Shown here in pieces: positions 48,560 through 57,628 of a stretch of 64,000 bases of DNA. This DNA comes from Verrucomicrobiales bacterium (GTDB taxonomy: Bacteria > Verrucomicrobiota > Verrucomicrobiia > Limisphaerales > J093): NCBI GenBank assembly GCA_024233215.1, contig JACKPW010000016.1, positions 1-64,000 of the forward strand, written 5' to 3'. The notes below the pieces were generated by a model. It saw nothing but the letters and a program-made list of their open reading frames with translations. It was not told where the DNA came from and made no database searches. The stretch's first letter is position 1; the number at the start of each line of letters is the position of its first letter. The translations under genes and the position numbers were made by a program.

Positions 48560-49528
48560 ATGGATATGAAAACGGAAGACATGCGGAGGAGCAGGAGGTA
48601 CGTCCCATCAGCAGCAGCGACCGTTGGCATTGGCATCAGCCTGTCTCTTGGTTCAATGGCGTCGGAATGTCCGCCAATGGACGCGAGTCTCACTGACTAC
48701 TCCGAACAGTATGCCCCCCACCACAGTTGTACGCTGACCGAACTGTGGAGTTCCCCGGTGGACGTGGATGGAGATGGGATCGTCGACTTCCACCAAAGGC
48801 GGCTCGATAGCGAGCAGCGGGGTTGGTGGAGTGACGAGGAGTGGGGACTGCAACGGGACAAGATCGAGGCGTTCTATCCCGAGCCTCATGTCGAGGTCTG
48901 GGTGGAGTACGGGGTGACCTTCAGTGTGCCGGCGGGCGACTTGATCGGCGATCCGGTCCTGCTGGAATGCGCGCCGCCCATGCGCGCCTGCCGGGCCTGG
49001 TCCTCCGACTACCCCCCAGCCCAGCCCTATCTCGAGGCCGAAGGGTTGGGAATCCTCCACCGAGTGACCGATTGCTACCCCAACTCGTGCTTCTCAGCGG
49101 TTTCCATCGGAGTGCTCGGTACGGCGACACTTGGGCCTGGGGACGTTCGGGAAGTCCTGGTGGGCTTGCGCCTGAGGCAGGAGGAGGCCTGGCATTTGGG
49201 CTGGGCGCGACTGCAGTTCCGGCAGCCGTGGCCGGAACTGCGTCCACCCTATACGGAGATGGGCGGTGTCAGCCTAGTGGACCACGCCATCCACCCGATC
49301 CCGGAAACACCCATCGTCGCGGGTGAGCCACCCCGGCCCACGCTAGAAGCCCGGATCGAGAAGGACGAAGTCATCCTGAGTTGGCATGCCGCGTGGACGG
49401 GCTACGTGCTGGAACGTTCGCCTGCGGTCACCGGTGGGGCGTGGGAACCGGTCCCCGGCGTCGAGAACAACAGCGTCCGCGTCTCCAAAGCCGGGCCGCC
49501 GGCGTTCTTCCGGCTGAAGCAGGAGTAG
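48560..49528 (+). CDS. small secreted protein with C-terminal FFRL module, copy 2
   Basis: About 322 residues. It has a signal-like stretch (AAATVGIGISLSLGSMASEC) and the same plan as copy 1: SSPVDVDGDGIVDFHQRR, then EAFYPEPHVEVWVEYG, then an identical C-terminal about 180 residues ending AFFRLKQE. The N-terminal 140 residues have diverged strongly from copy 1, while the rest is identical at the DNA level, a mosaic pattern. The start may be ATG 48560 or ATG 48566. It follows the HAF remnant by 36 bp, as copy 1 follows the intact HAF gene. Function unknown. Confidence 0.75.
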   Translation: MDMKTEDMRRSRRYVPSAAATVGIGISLSLGSMASECPPMDASLTDYSEQYAPHHSCTLTELWSSPVDVDGDGIVDFHQRRLDSEQRGWWSDEEWGLQRDKIEAFYPEPHVEVWVEYGVTFSVPAGDLIGDPVLLECAPPMRACRAWSSDYPPAQPYLEAEGLGILHRVTDCYPNSCFSAVSIGVLGTATLGPGDVREVLVGLRLRQEEAWHLGWARLQFRQPWPELRPPYTEMGGVSLVDHAIHPIPETPIVAGEPPRPTLEARIEKDEVILSWHAAWTGYVLERSPAVTGGAWEPVPGVENNSVRVSKAGPPAFFRLKQE

Positions 49529-49897
49529 CAGGGGCAATTCCCAAATCCGAAATCCCCGTAGCGGCGAACTGGCGTTCGCCGAGCCTCTGACGGATCGAGG
49601 TTCAGGAAGCATGAACCTGAAAACCGCGGACCGACACGGATGCACGCATCCAGCCCTGTCTATGCGGAGCCCACAGAAGGAAACGAAGGAAACGAAGGCG
49701 GGGCCGAAGCAACAACCCGCCATGGGAACCCGGGAATCGGCCATCGTTCCGTGGGATGTCGACGCCTCCGACACTGAGCCTCGGAGGACCTGTCTCTCTT
49801 CGTTTCCTTCGTTGCCTTCTGTAGGAAGTTCCCGGCTTGGGGGAAATCCGAATTCTGAATGTCGAACACCGAACACCGAATGCTCAATGCTCAATGC
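48988..49897. repeat. second copy of the 910-bp duplicated segment
   Basis: It matches 47207-48116 at an offset of 1781 bp. It covers the 3' part of copy 2 of the small secreted protein gene and the following spacer with the solo repeat arm and the long inverted repeat. The copies part at 49898, where the GCTCAAT runs differ. Confidence 0.85.
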
Positions 49898-50230
49898 CGA
49901 ATGCTCAATGCTCAATGTTAAGGCGGCGCCTCGGGAAGGGCGAAGCTCCCGCTGAGCCGCGCGTGGGCAAATCCGAAATCCGAAGCCCGAAATCCGAAGG
50001 TCAAACGAACGTCGAGCGCGGCATAGTTCCCTCCCTGAAACCTGAAACCCGCGCTCTGACACCCACACATCCTTGCGGACCCCGGTGCGGTGCCGTTGCG
50101 TTCCGGCCCTTGCAACCCGATCCTCCCACCCGCGGACTCGGCGGTCCGCGCTCCCGGTCCGTTCGCGCAGGAGGTTCCCGCTTGGTTTCAGTCCGGCATG
50201 GTTCTAGCTTGTTGGACCTGCTGCGACACA
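49529..50230. other. 700-bp repeat-rich spacer
   Basis: No supported gene. It contains the end of the duplicated segment (solo palindrome arm at 49558, long inverted repeat 49673-49822), GCTCAATGC runs (49850-49919), an ATCCGAA run (49968-50000), and a GCGGAC...GTCCGC palindrome at 50132-50157. Short open frames across it (for example 49611-49955) repeat those in the first copy and have no domain. The promoter of the CotH gene must lie at its right end. Confidence 0.6.
50132..50157. repeat. GCGGAC...GTCCGC palindrome shared with 58600-58625
   Basis: A 26-bp string starting GCGGACTCGGCGGTCCGC is identical to 58600-58625, 8.5 kb away. The inner 18 bases form a stem. It is an interspersed extragenic palindrome, possibly of the same family as 20022-20037. 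Confidence 0.7.
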
Positions 50231-53200
50231 ATGAGACGACTCATCCTGGCACTCGCGTTGACCTGGTCCATCGCCGGCCCGGCGCTTGCGCAGCCGCAGG
50301 TGCTGGTGCAGACCAATGCCACCTGGCGTTACTTCAAGGGCACGCAGGAGGCTTCCGATCCTGTCGAGGTCTGGCGCACGACGGGGTTCGACGATTCGTC
50401 CTGGAGCGAAGGGGTGGCGACTTTCAACTACGGCCCCGACGGTTTCAGCGGGACCGTGCTGGACGACATGCGGAACAACTACCGCACGGTCTTCCTGCGA
50501 ACGACCTTCTTCCTCGCCAGCCCGGCGGATGTTGACGCGCTGGAACTCACCGCGGTGAGTGACGACGGGTTCATGGCGTGGATCAACGGTGCCCTGGTGG
50601 CGCAATCCCGGGCGCCGGCCGGGACCCCCCGCTTTGATTCGCTGGCGGGAGCGAATGCCCCGGAACCGCAGGATTGGGAATCGTTCCCAATCACCACGCC
50701 GCTGGGCTCACTGGTCCCGGGGGAGAATGTGCTGGCGGTGCAGGTCTTCAACGGTTCGGATGGCAGCAGCGACCTGGTCTTCGACGCGCGGCTGGATGCC
50801 GTGCTGTTGCCCTCGGGGCCCCCGACGATTGCCGCGAAATCCCCCGAACCCGGTGCGCTCCCGGAACTGACCTCCGTCACCGTGACTTTCAGCGAAGCGG
50901 TGACGGGGGTGGACGCGGCGGACCTCCTCGTCAACGACGTTCCGGCCACCGCCGTCACCGGCGAGGGGGCGATCTACACCTTCGGGTTTCCCCAACCGGC
51001 CTACGGTTCGGTGACCATCACCTGGGCCTCCGACACCGGCATCGTGGATCGGGGGATTCCGCCGGCTCCCTTCGATCCCTTTGGCTTGGGCACGAGCTGG
51101 ACCTATCAGCTGTACGACGCGCGGGCGCCGGCGGTCATTGCCTACAACCCGCTCCCCGCCGCCACCGTCCGGCAGCTGACCCAGATCGAGGTCTTGTTTG
51201 ACCGGCCGGTGCTCGGCGTGGATGCGGCCGATCTGGAGGTGAACGGACAGCCGGTCCCGGCCGTGGTCGGGGCCGCCGCGGGTCCTTATGTCTTCACATT
51301 TCCGGCACAACCGGATGGCCTGGTCAGGGTGCAATGGACGGCGGATCACGGGATCTTCGATGCCGCCCCGGCCGCCACCGTCTTTCCGGGAGGCAGCCTG
51401 TCCTACGCGGTCGACTCCTCGCTGACGGTGCCCGACGTCGTGATCAACGAGTTGCTGGCCCAGAACGTCGCCGGATTGCGGGACGAGGACGGGCAGACGG
51501 AGGACTGGATCGAGCTGCACAATCGCGGGGATTCGGCGGTGAACCTCGAGGGCTGGTCGTTGACCGACGATCCGGACCTGCCCGGCCAATGGACGTTCCC
51601 CGCGGTCAGCATTCCGTCGGGCGGTTACCTGGTGGTGTTCGCCTCGGGCAAGGACCGTCGGCCGGTGACTCCCGGTGCGCGCCTGCACACGAACTTCAAG
51701 CTCAGTCTCAGGGGCGAGTATCTCGGGTTGTTCAACGCGGAATCACCGCGGCTGGCGGTGAGCGAGCTGGCGCCGCAGTTTCCTGAGCAGCGGAATGACC
51801 ATTCGTATGGTCTCGATGATTACCGCCGGTGGCGCCACTTCTCCAAACCCACGCCGGGGGCGGCGAATGGCATCAGTGCGATCGAGGGAGTGACCGAGCC
51901 TGTGCGGTTCAGCCTGGAACGGGGCTTGTACCGGGGGCCGTTGACGATCTCGTTGTCCTGCCCGACGCCCGGTGCGGAGATTCGTTACACGAACGACGGG
52001 AGCACTCCCACCGAAACGACCGGCACGATCTATGCCGGGCCAATCACGCTCCAGCGCACCACCGGATTGCGGGCCATCGCCATCGCGCCGAACCGCCTGC
52101 CATCGCGGGTGGAGACTCATTCCTACATCCTCAACGTCAGCTCGAGCCTGCTCCGGTTGCCGGTCGTGTCCATCGTCACTGATTCGGACAACCTCTACGG
52201 TCCCACCGGGATCATGGAGGTCACGCCGCGAAACACCATCTATCGCGGTTTGGCGTGGGAACGTCCGGTGTCGGTGGAGTGGATTCGGCCCGGGGACAAC
52301 GGCGGGTTTGCGGTGGACTGTGGGATTCGCCTCCAGGGCGGCGACTACATCCGGCAGCGCTACAACTATCACGACAGCAATCCGCCCGCCGGCAAGTACT
52401 CCTTCCGCCTTTATTTTCGCGGCGACTACGGGGAGGGCCGCCTGGAATACCCGCTCATTCCGGACGTGGCGGTGGAGTCCTTCGACACGATCGTGCTCCG
52501 GGCCGGGATGAACGACGCCACCAACCCGTTTCTGCGGGACGAGTTTGCCCGCCGGTTGCTGGCGGACACCGGGAACATCACGCCCCGGGGCACTTGGGCC
52601 CATCTCTTTCTCAACGGGGTCTACGAGGGTTACTACAACCCCACCGAACGCGTGGACGCGGACTTCCTCCAGACGTGGCGCGGCACGGGCAAGGACTACG
52701 ACTTGATCGGTCAGTTTGGTGAAATCCGGGAAGGCGACGCCATCGAATGGAACCGCCTGCTCAACTTCGCGAAGGGCAACGACCTCAGCCGGCCGGATCG
52801 TTATCAGGCGCTGGAGCAGATGCTCGATCTGACGAACTTCGCCGACTACCTGCTCGTCCACATCTACGCCAACACCGGCGACTGGCCCCACAACAACTGG
52901 CGTGCCGCCCGCGAGCGTCGGCCCGGCGAACTCTGGCGCTTCATCATGTGGGACGCCGAGTGGTCCTTCGGTTGGTCGCAGCAGATGACCGACAACATCT
53001 TCCTGGATCAACTGCAACCGACCGACAACAACGGTCCGGAACTTCGGGTCCTGTTCCGGCGCCTGCTGGCCAGCCCGGAATGGCGCCTGCTGTTCGCCGA
53101 TCGCGTCCACCGGTTTCTTTACCACGGCGGCACGCTCTCGCAGGAGCACCTGCTGGAACTCTACACCCCGCTGCGCAACGCGCTCACCGGTGTCATCTCC

Positions 53201-56200
53201 GGCTTCAACAACACCATCGAGACCTCCTGGATCCCAAACCGCGAGCGTTACCTCACCAACCACCTGGCCGGCGTCGGTCTGTGGGCGTCCGCCAACGCGC
53301 CGGTGTTCAACCAGCACGGCGGCGCCGTCCCCGAAGGGTTTGCCCTCACCCTGTCCGCCGCCGAGGGCGACATCTGGTTCACCATCGACGGGAGCGATCC
53401 GCGCGTGCGTTTCACCGGCACGGTCAACCCATCCGCCACAATCTATGAGCAAGGCAACCCGCTGATCCTCGACCGGGAACTGACCGTCAAGGCGCGGACG
53501 CGGGCCGGCGCCGAATGGAGCGCCCTTGCGGAGGCCACCTTCCAGATTGGCCGGGTTGGTTCCCCGCTCCGCCTCAGCGAGATCATGTATCACCCCGCCG
53601 GCGGCGAGGAATTCGAGTTCATCGAGATCCTGAACACCAGCCCGATCGAGGTCGACCTCGCCGGCGTGAGCCTTCAAGGCGTGGATTTCCTTTTTCCCCA
53701 CGGAGCGACGCTGGCCGGATACGATCGGTTGGTCCTGGCGGCGGACGACGATCCCGCGGCCTTTGCCGAACGCTACCCGGACCTGGTGCCTGCCGGATGG
53801 TTCGCCGGTTCCCTCAGCAACGGCGGGGAACGCCTGGCGCTGGTGGATGCGGCGGGGCGGACGATTGTCTCGGTGGATTACGACGATGAGAACGGCTGGC
53901 CCGTTGCCGCCGATGGCGAAGGGTCCTCGCTGGAGATCATCGATCCCCTGGGGAACCCGGACGATCCCGCGAACTGGCGGGCCAGTGACCGGTCCGGCGG
54001 TTCCCCGGGAATGCCCAACCCGGCCGGCGCCGCCCCGCGCGTCGTGCTCAATGAAATCGCCGCCGACAACCGCCACTCCTGGGCCGTGGACGGGGGCCAT
54101 CCGGACTGGCTGGAACTCCACAATCCCGGTGACACACCGGTGAACCTCGCCGGGTGGTCGCTTACCGACGGCTCCCCGGATCATCGCTTCACCTTCCCCG
54201 GCATCAGCCTGCCGGCGGGCGGCCATCAGGTCGTGCTCTGCAACCCGGAGGTGACCCCGTCGGCGTTCCTCCACACCGGCTTCGCTCTGGACCGTGACGG
54301 CGAATTCGTGGAACTGACGGACGCTTCGGGAGAACGCGCGGACGCCGTCAGCTTCGGCCCGCAACTGTCCGACCTCACCCTCGGACGCGTGGCCGATTCG
54401 GCGGACTGGGTGCTTTGCGATCCCACTCCCGGCGCATCGAACGAACGCGTGACGATGGCGTTGGCGACCTCGCTCTCGATCAATGAGGTGTTGCCGAGAC
54501 CGCTGACCGGGGAGGATGCCTGGATCGAACTCTACAACCGCGACCTCGAACATCCCGTGGCGCTGGAGGGGCTCTGGGTGGGGGCCGACGCCGACCGCGC
54601 GCGCCTCGACAGCCGCACCTTTCTCGCGCCGGGAGGATTCATCATGCTGCGGGCGGACGGGAATCCCGGCGGAGACCACCTCGACCTGTCATTCCCGGTG
54701 GGCGGCGGCGAATTCCGGTTGTTTGATGCAAGTGGCAACCAGATTGACCGCCTCTACCATCGGCCCACATTCCTGGGTTTCTCCTTCGGCCGGCTGCCGG
54801 ATGGCGAGGATCGCTACGCGCTGTTCGCCGGCACCCCGACACCGGGCGCGCCGAACTACAAACTGAGCTGGGATGGCCCTGTCTTCAATGAGGTGCTGGC
54901 CCGCAGTGATACGGTGGTTCCCGGCGGGCCCGACCCGGCTTCGGACTGGGTGGAGATCTTCAACCCGACCGACCAGGCCTATGACCTCGCCGGCTTCAGC
55001 GTGTCCACCGGACCGGCGGAACCGGGTGAGTGGATCTTCCCCACCGGCGCCACCGTACCGTCCGGTGGCCATCTCCTGCTGCTTTGCGACGGTTCACAGC
55101 CGGCCAGCCTGGAATGGAGCGACCGCCCGAACATCGGTCGATCGCTTTCCGCCGAAGGTGACGCCCTCCACCTCTTCGATCCGGCGGGCCGCAAAGTGGA
55201 TTCCGTCGAGTTCGGGTTCCAGGTGCGGGACCAGTCCATCGGACGGTCGTTGGGGACCTGGACCCTGCTGGCCACGCCGAGCCCGGGGGACGCGAACTCC
55301 GCCGCGGCTCCCACCAGCGCCTACACCTGGCTGCGCCTCAACGAATGGCAGGCCAACGGGCCGGGTGACGACTGGATCGAGATCGTGAATCCCGTGGATC
55401 GTCCGATCAACCTCAGCGGCCTGCGCCTGACCGATGACCCGTCGTATGCCGGCCTGGATCGGTACCTCATCCCGGGGCTGAGCTTCATTGCTCCCGGCGA
55501 TTTCGTGGTCTGGCAGGCCGACGGCAAGCCGGCCGCCGGTCCGGATCATCTCCCCTTCAGCCTCGATCCGCTCGGTGAAACGCTGCGGCTTTCCACGTCC
55601 ACGGGTCTGATCATCGACCAGCAGGTCCTCTCGGCGCAGCCCGCCGCCGGTTCCCAGGGCCGGTTCCCTGATGCCGGCACGGAGGTGGTGGACTTTCCGC
55701 ACACCGCATCCCCCGGCGCGCCCAACTACCTGCCCCATCCCAGCGTGGTGATCAATGAAGTCCTGGCCCGTGCCGACCCGCCGCTTGAGAACGCCGTGGA
55801 ACTTGCGAATCCCGGCGAGTTGCCGGTGGACCTCGGCGGCTGGTGGTTCAGCGATGACGAACATCAGTTGCGCAAGTTCCGGGTGCCGCCAGGAGCCGTT
55901 CTGCCTCCCGGCGGTTATGCCGTGCTGTTCGAAGACCAGTTCGCCAACCCTGCACTTGCGGACCAACCGTTCTCTCTGGTGGCCGATGACGCCGTCCGCC
56001 TCTTCCTCAGTGAGACGGATGCCGAGGACAACCTCACGGGGCGACGGGCCACTGCGACGTTCGGCCCGGCGGAGAACGGGGTTTCCCTCGGTCGCCACAG
56101 CACAAGCCTGGGGGTGGATTTCGTTCCCCTTGCCGCGCGGACCTTCGGGAACGACAACCCGGAATCACTGGACGACTTCCGCCTCAGCCGGGGGGCGCCG

Positions 56201-57172
56201 AACGCCGGTCCACGCATCGGCCCCGTCGTCATCAGCGAAATCATGTATCACCCCTTCAGCCCGCTGGGCGGAGGCGACGACGCCTCGTTGGAGTACATCG
56301 AGCTCCACAACCTGACGGATCAACCGGTCGACCTGTTCAACCACCTCGGTGGCCGGACGAATTCCTGGGGATTGTCGGGGGCGGTGGAATGCGATTTCGG
56401 CGAGGCCACGCTGCCGCCGCGAGGCTACCTGCTGGTGGTGCCGGAGTTTGCGGATGCCGCGGCCTCGCAGCAGTTCCTTGCCACCTACGGTCTGGATTCC
56501 ACTGCCAGTCCGCGGCTGCTCGGTCCCTTCAAAGGACGCCTGGCGAACGAGGGCGAAACGGTTCGACTTCAGGCGCCACTCGAGCCGGTGGTCGGGAATG
56601 ACGGCCGCGTGTACGTGCCAATGACGCTCGTCGAACAGGTCGGTTACGGACCGGACGCCCCCTGGCCGTCGGCCGCAAACGGCAGCGGCCTCTCGTTGCA
56701 ACGGTATCGGGTCGATGGCTACGGGAACGAGCCGCTGAACTGGGTCGCTGCCGCCCCGACGCCCCTGGGTCCGATGGGGGCGAATGCCGGCGATCGCGAC
56801 AATGACGGCCTTCCGGATGAATGGGAATGGCGTTACGGTCTGGACCTCTGGTCGGCGGAAGGCGCGAATGGCGCGGCGGGCGATCCTGACGACGACGGGT
56901 TGAGCAACGCGGAGGAACTTCGCCTCGGCACCGATCCCACGCAGATCACCGTTCGTTTCTCCAGGCTCTGGATCACCGGCCGCCAGCTTTACCTGGCCTT
57001 TCACGCAACCGCGGGCCGGCCCTACCGCGTGGAGTATCGCGACGATCTCCGGACCGGTGAGTGGAAACTCCTGACCAACGTCGATCCCCGGACCGCCAGC
57101 GGAGAGGTTGACTTCTGGACCCTCATGCCCACCGGTGGTACGGAGCGGTTCTACCGGTTGATGACGTTCTAG
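50231..57172 (+). CDS. giant secreted CotH-kinase/lamin-tail-domain protein
   Basis: About 2313 residues from ATG 50231, with signal MRRLILALALTWSIAGPALA. In order: a galactose-binding-like domain (about 25-200); two Ig-like domains (205-390); a lamin-tail domain (398-500); a chitobiase-C-like domain (566-635); a CotH kinase domain (690-1010) with YYNPTERVDADF and IMWDAEWSFGWS (metal Asp); a second chitobiase-C-like domain (1025-1100); and seven more lamin-tail domains with NExxADN/WIELHN-type motifs. Calcium loops (RDNDGLPDEWEWRYG, DPDDDGLSNAEEL) follow, and it ends in a GEWKLL...RFYRLMTF module. CotH proteins phosphorylate proteins or anchor surface structures. A cell-surface role is inferred. 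Confidence 0.88.
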   Translation: MRRLILALALTWSIAGPALAQPQVLVQTNATWRYFKGTQEASDPVEVWRTTGFDDSSWSEGVATFNYGPDGFSGTVLDDMRNNYRTVFLRTTFFLASPADVDALELTAVSDDGFMAWINGALVAQSRAPAGTPRFDSLAGANAPEPQDWESFPITTPLGSLVPGENVLAVQVFNGSDGSSDLVFDARLDAVLLPSGPPTIAAKSPEPGALPELTSVTVTFSEAVTGVDAADLLVNDVPATAVTGEGAIYTFGFPQPAYGSVTITWASDTGIVDRGIPPAPFDPFGLGTSWTYQLYDARAPAVIAYNPLPAATVRQLTQIEVLFDRPVLGVDAADLEVNGQPVPAVVGAAAGPYVFTFPAQPDGLVRVQWTADHGIFDAAPAATVFPGGSLSYAVDSSLTVPDVVINELLAQNVAGLRDEDGQTEDWIELHNRGDSAVNLEGWSLTDDPDLPGQWTFPAVSIPSGGYLVVFASGKDRRPVTPGARLHTNFKLSLRGEYLGLFNAESPRLAVSELAPQFPEQRNDHSYGLDDYRRWRHFSKPTPGAANGISAIEGVTEPVRFSLERGLYRGPLTISLSCPTPGAEIRYTNDGSTPTETTGTIYAGPITLQRTTGLRAIAIAPNRLPSRVETHSYILNVSSSLLRLPVVSIVTDSDNLYGPTGIMEVTPRNTIYRGLAWERPVSVEWIRPGDNGGFAVDCGIRLQGGDYIRQRYNYHDSNPPAGKYSFRLYFRGDYGEGRLEYPLIPDVAVESFDTIVLRAGMNDATNPFLRDEFARRLLADTGNITPRGTWAHLFLNGVYEGYYNPTERVDADFLQTWRGTGKDYDLIGQFGEIREGDAIEWNRLLNFAKGNDLSRPDRYQALEQMLDLTNFADYLLVHIYANTGDWPHNNWRAARERRPGELWRFIMWDAEWSFGWSQQMTDNIFLDQLQPTDNNGPELRVLFRRLLASPEWRLLFADRVHRFLYHGGTLSQEHLLELYTPLRNALTGVISGFNNTIETSWIPNRERYLTNHLAGVGLWASANAPVFNQHGGAVPEGFALTLSAAEGDIWFTIDGSDPRVRFTGTVNPSATIYEQGNPLILDRELTVKARTRAGAEWSALAEATFQIGRVGSPLRLSEIMYHPAGGEEFEFIEILNTSPIEVDLAGVSLQGVDFLFPHGATLAGYDRLVLAADDDPAAFAERYPDLVPAGWFAGSLSNGGERLALVDAAGRTIVSVDYDDENGWPVAADGEGSSLEIIDPLGNPDDPANWRASDRSGGSPGMPNPAGAAPRVVLNEIAADNRHSWAVDGGHPDWLELHNPGDTPVNLAGWSLTDGSPDHRFTFPGISLPAGGHQVVLCNPEVTPSAFLHTGFALDRDGEFVELTDASGERADAVSFGPQLSDLTLGRVADSADWVLCDPTPGASNERVTMALATSLSINEVLPRPLTGEDAWIELYNRDLEHPVALEGLWVGADADRARLDSRTFLAPGGFIMLRADGNPGGDHLDLSFPVGGGEFRLFDASGNQIDRLYHRPTFLGFSFGRLPDGEDRYALFAGTPTPGAPNYKLSWDGPVFNEVLARSDTVVPGGPDPASDWVEIFNPTDQAYDLAGFSVSTGPAEPGEWIFPTGATVPSGGHLLLLCDGSQPASLEWSDRPNIGRSLSAEGDALHLFDPAGRKVDSVEFGFQVRDQSIGRSLGTWTLLATPSPGDANSAAAPTSAYTWLRLNEWQANGPGDDWIEIVNPVDRPINLSGLRLTDDPSYAGLDRYLIPGLSFIAPGDFVVWQADGKPAAGPDHLPFSLDPLGETLRLSTSTGLIIDQQVLSAQPAAGSQGRFPDAGTEVVDFPHTASPGAPNYLPHPSVVINEVLARADPPLENAVELANPGELPVDLGGWWFSDDEHQLRKFRVPPGAVLPPGGYAVLFEDQFANPALADQPFSLVADDAVRLFLSETDAEDNLTGRRATATFGPAENGVSLGRHSTSLGVDFVPLAARTFGNDNPESLDDFRLSRGAPNAGPRIGPVVISEIMYHPFSPLGGGDDASLEYIELHNLTDQPVDLFNHLGGRTNSWGLSGAVECDFGEATLPPRGYLLVVPEFADAAASQQFLATYGLDSTASPRLLGPFKGRLANEGETVRLQAPLEPVVGNDGRVYVPMTLVEQVGYGPDAPWPSAANGSGLSLQRYRVDGYGNEPLNWVAAAPTPLGPMGANAGDRDNDGLPDEWEWRYGLDLWSAEGANGAAGDPDDDGLSNAEELRLGTDPTQITVRFSRLWITGRQLYLAFHATAGRPYRVEYRDDLRTGEWKLLTNVDPRTASGEVDFWTLMPTGGTERFYRLMTF

Positions 57173-57184
57173 GAGAGGGCAGGT

Positions 57185-57565
57185 ATGAGACCGAAGTCGT
57201 TGGCCGAAGTGGCCCGCCTGGCGGCTGAAGGCGATTGCTTCGATCGTTGCCTTGCCAATTACCTGGATGAGTTCTATACGGCTCCCACCGCCGGAGCATT
57301 GGTCGAGATGCCACCGTTCCTGGCCCCGAAGGCCGGTGAGCCCGGCCGGGTTCAGGACGCTTACCTTGCTGCCACCGCCGAGGAACTGGCCCGCCGTTTC
57401 GATCTCCCACCCCCCGCCTGGATGACCGCCCCGGAGCACGCGCTGCACCGGCCGTGGTTTGCCACACCTCTGGCTTCAGTGCGCGCCGTCCTGCCGCTCG
57501 AAAGCCCACCCGGCTTTCGCTCCCGCAACCTCTTTGTGAGCGAGAACGCGCTCTCACGTGCCTGA
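57185..57565 (+). CDS. conserved-looking hypothetical protein
   Basis: About 126 residues, soluble, with no signal or membrane segment. It starts KSLAEVARLAAEGDCFDRCL followed by ANYLDEFY and ends FRSRNLFVSENALSRA. The ending resembles small proteins that sit beside nucleotidyltransferase or other toxin genes in related genomes, but that is a memory of pattern only, and no partner toxin is adjacent here. It begins 12 bp after the CotH gene stop, with a purine-rich AGGAGAGGGCAGG before the ATG, so it may be translated from the same transcript. I cannot assign a function. Confidence 0.6.
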   Translation: MRPKSLAEVARLAAEGDCFDRCLANYLDEFYTAPTAGALVEMPPFLAPKAGEPGRVQDAYLAATAEELARRFDLPPPAWMTAPEHALHRPWFATPLASVRAVLPLESPPGFRSRNLFVSENALSRA

Positions 57566-57628
57566 GCACCCCGGCTTTCCTCCCCTTCGGTTTGACACCT
57601 CCGGGCGGGGTCGCAAGACTTGCCGGCC

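Noticed and set aside
47830..48696. 288-codon open frame through the repeat-rich spacer
   Set aside because: It crosses palindromic repeats and then runs out of frame through the HAF remnant and the next gene; the peptide is low-complexity and resembles no protein.
49611..49955. 114-codon open frame beginning MNLKTADRHG
   Set aside because: Its first part is duplicated exactly at 47830 as part of a copied non-coding segment, and it is built of repeat units; not a gene.
51743..54679. 978-codon open frame on the minus strand
   Set aside because: It lies wholly antisense to the CotH/lamin-tail gene, has no domain sense, and is the expected shadow of high-GC coding DNA. The same holds for long antisense frames at 28115-30223, 37818-40436 and 10374-12401.
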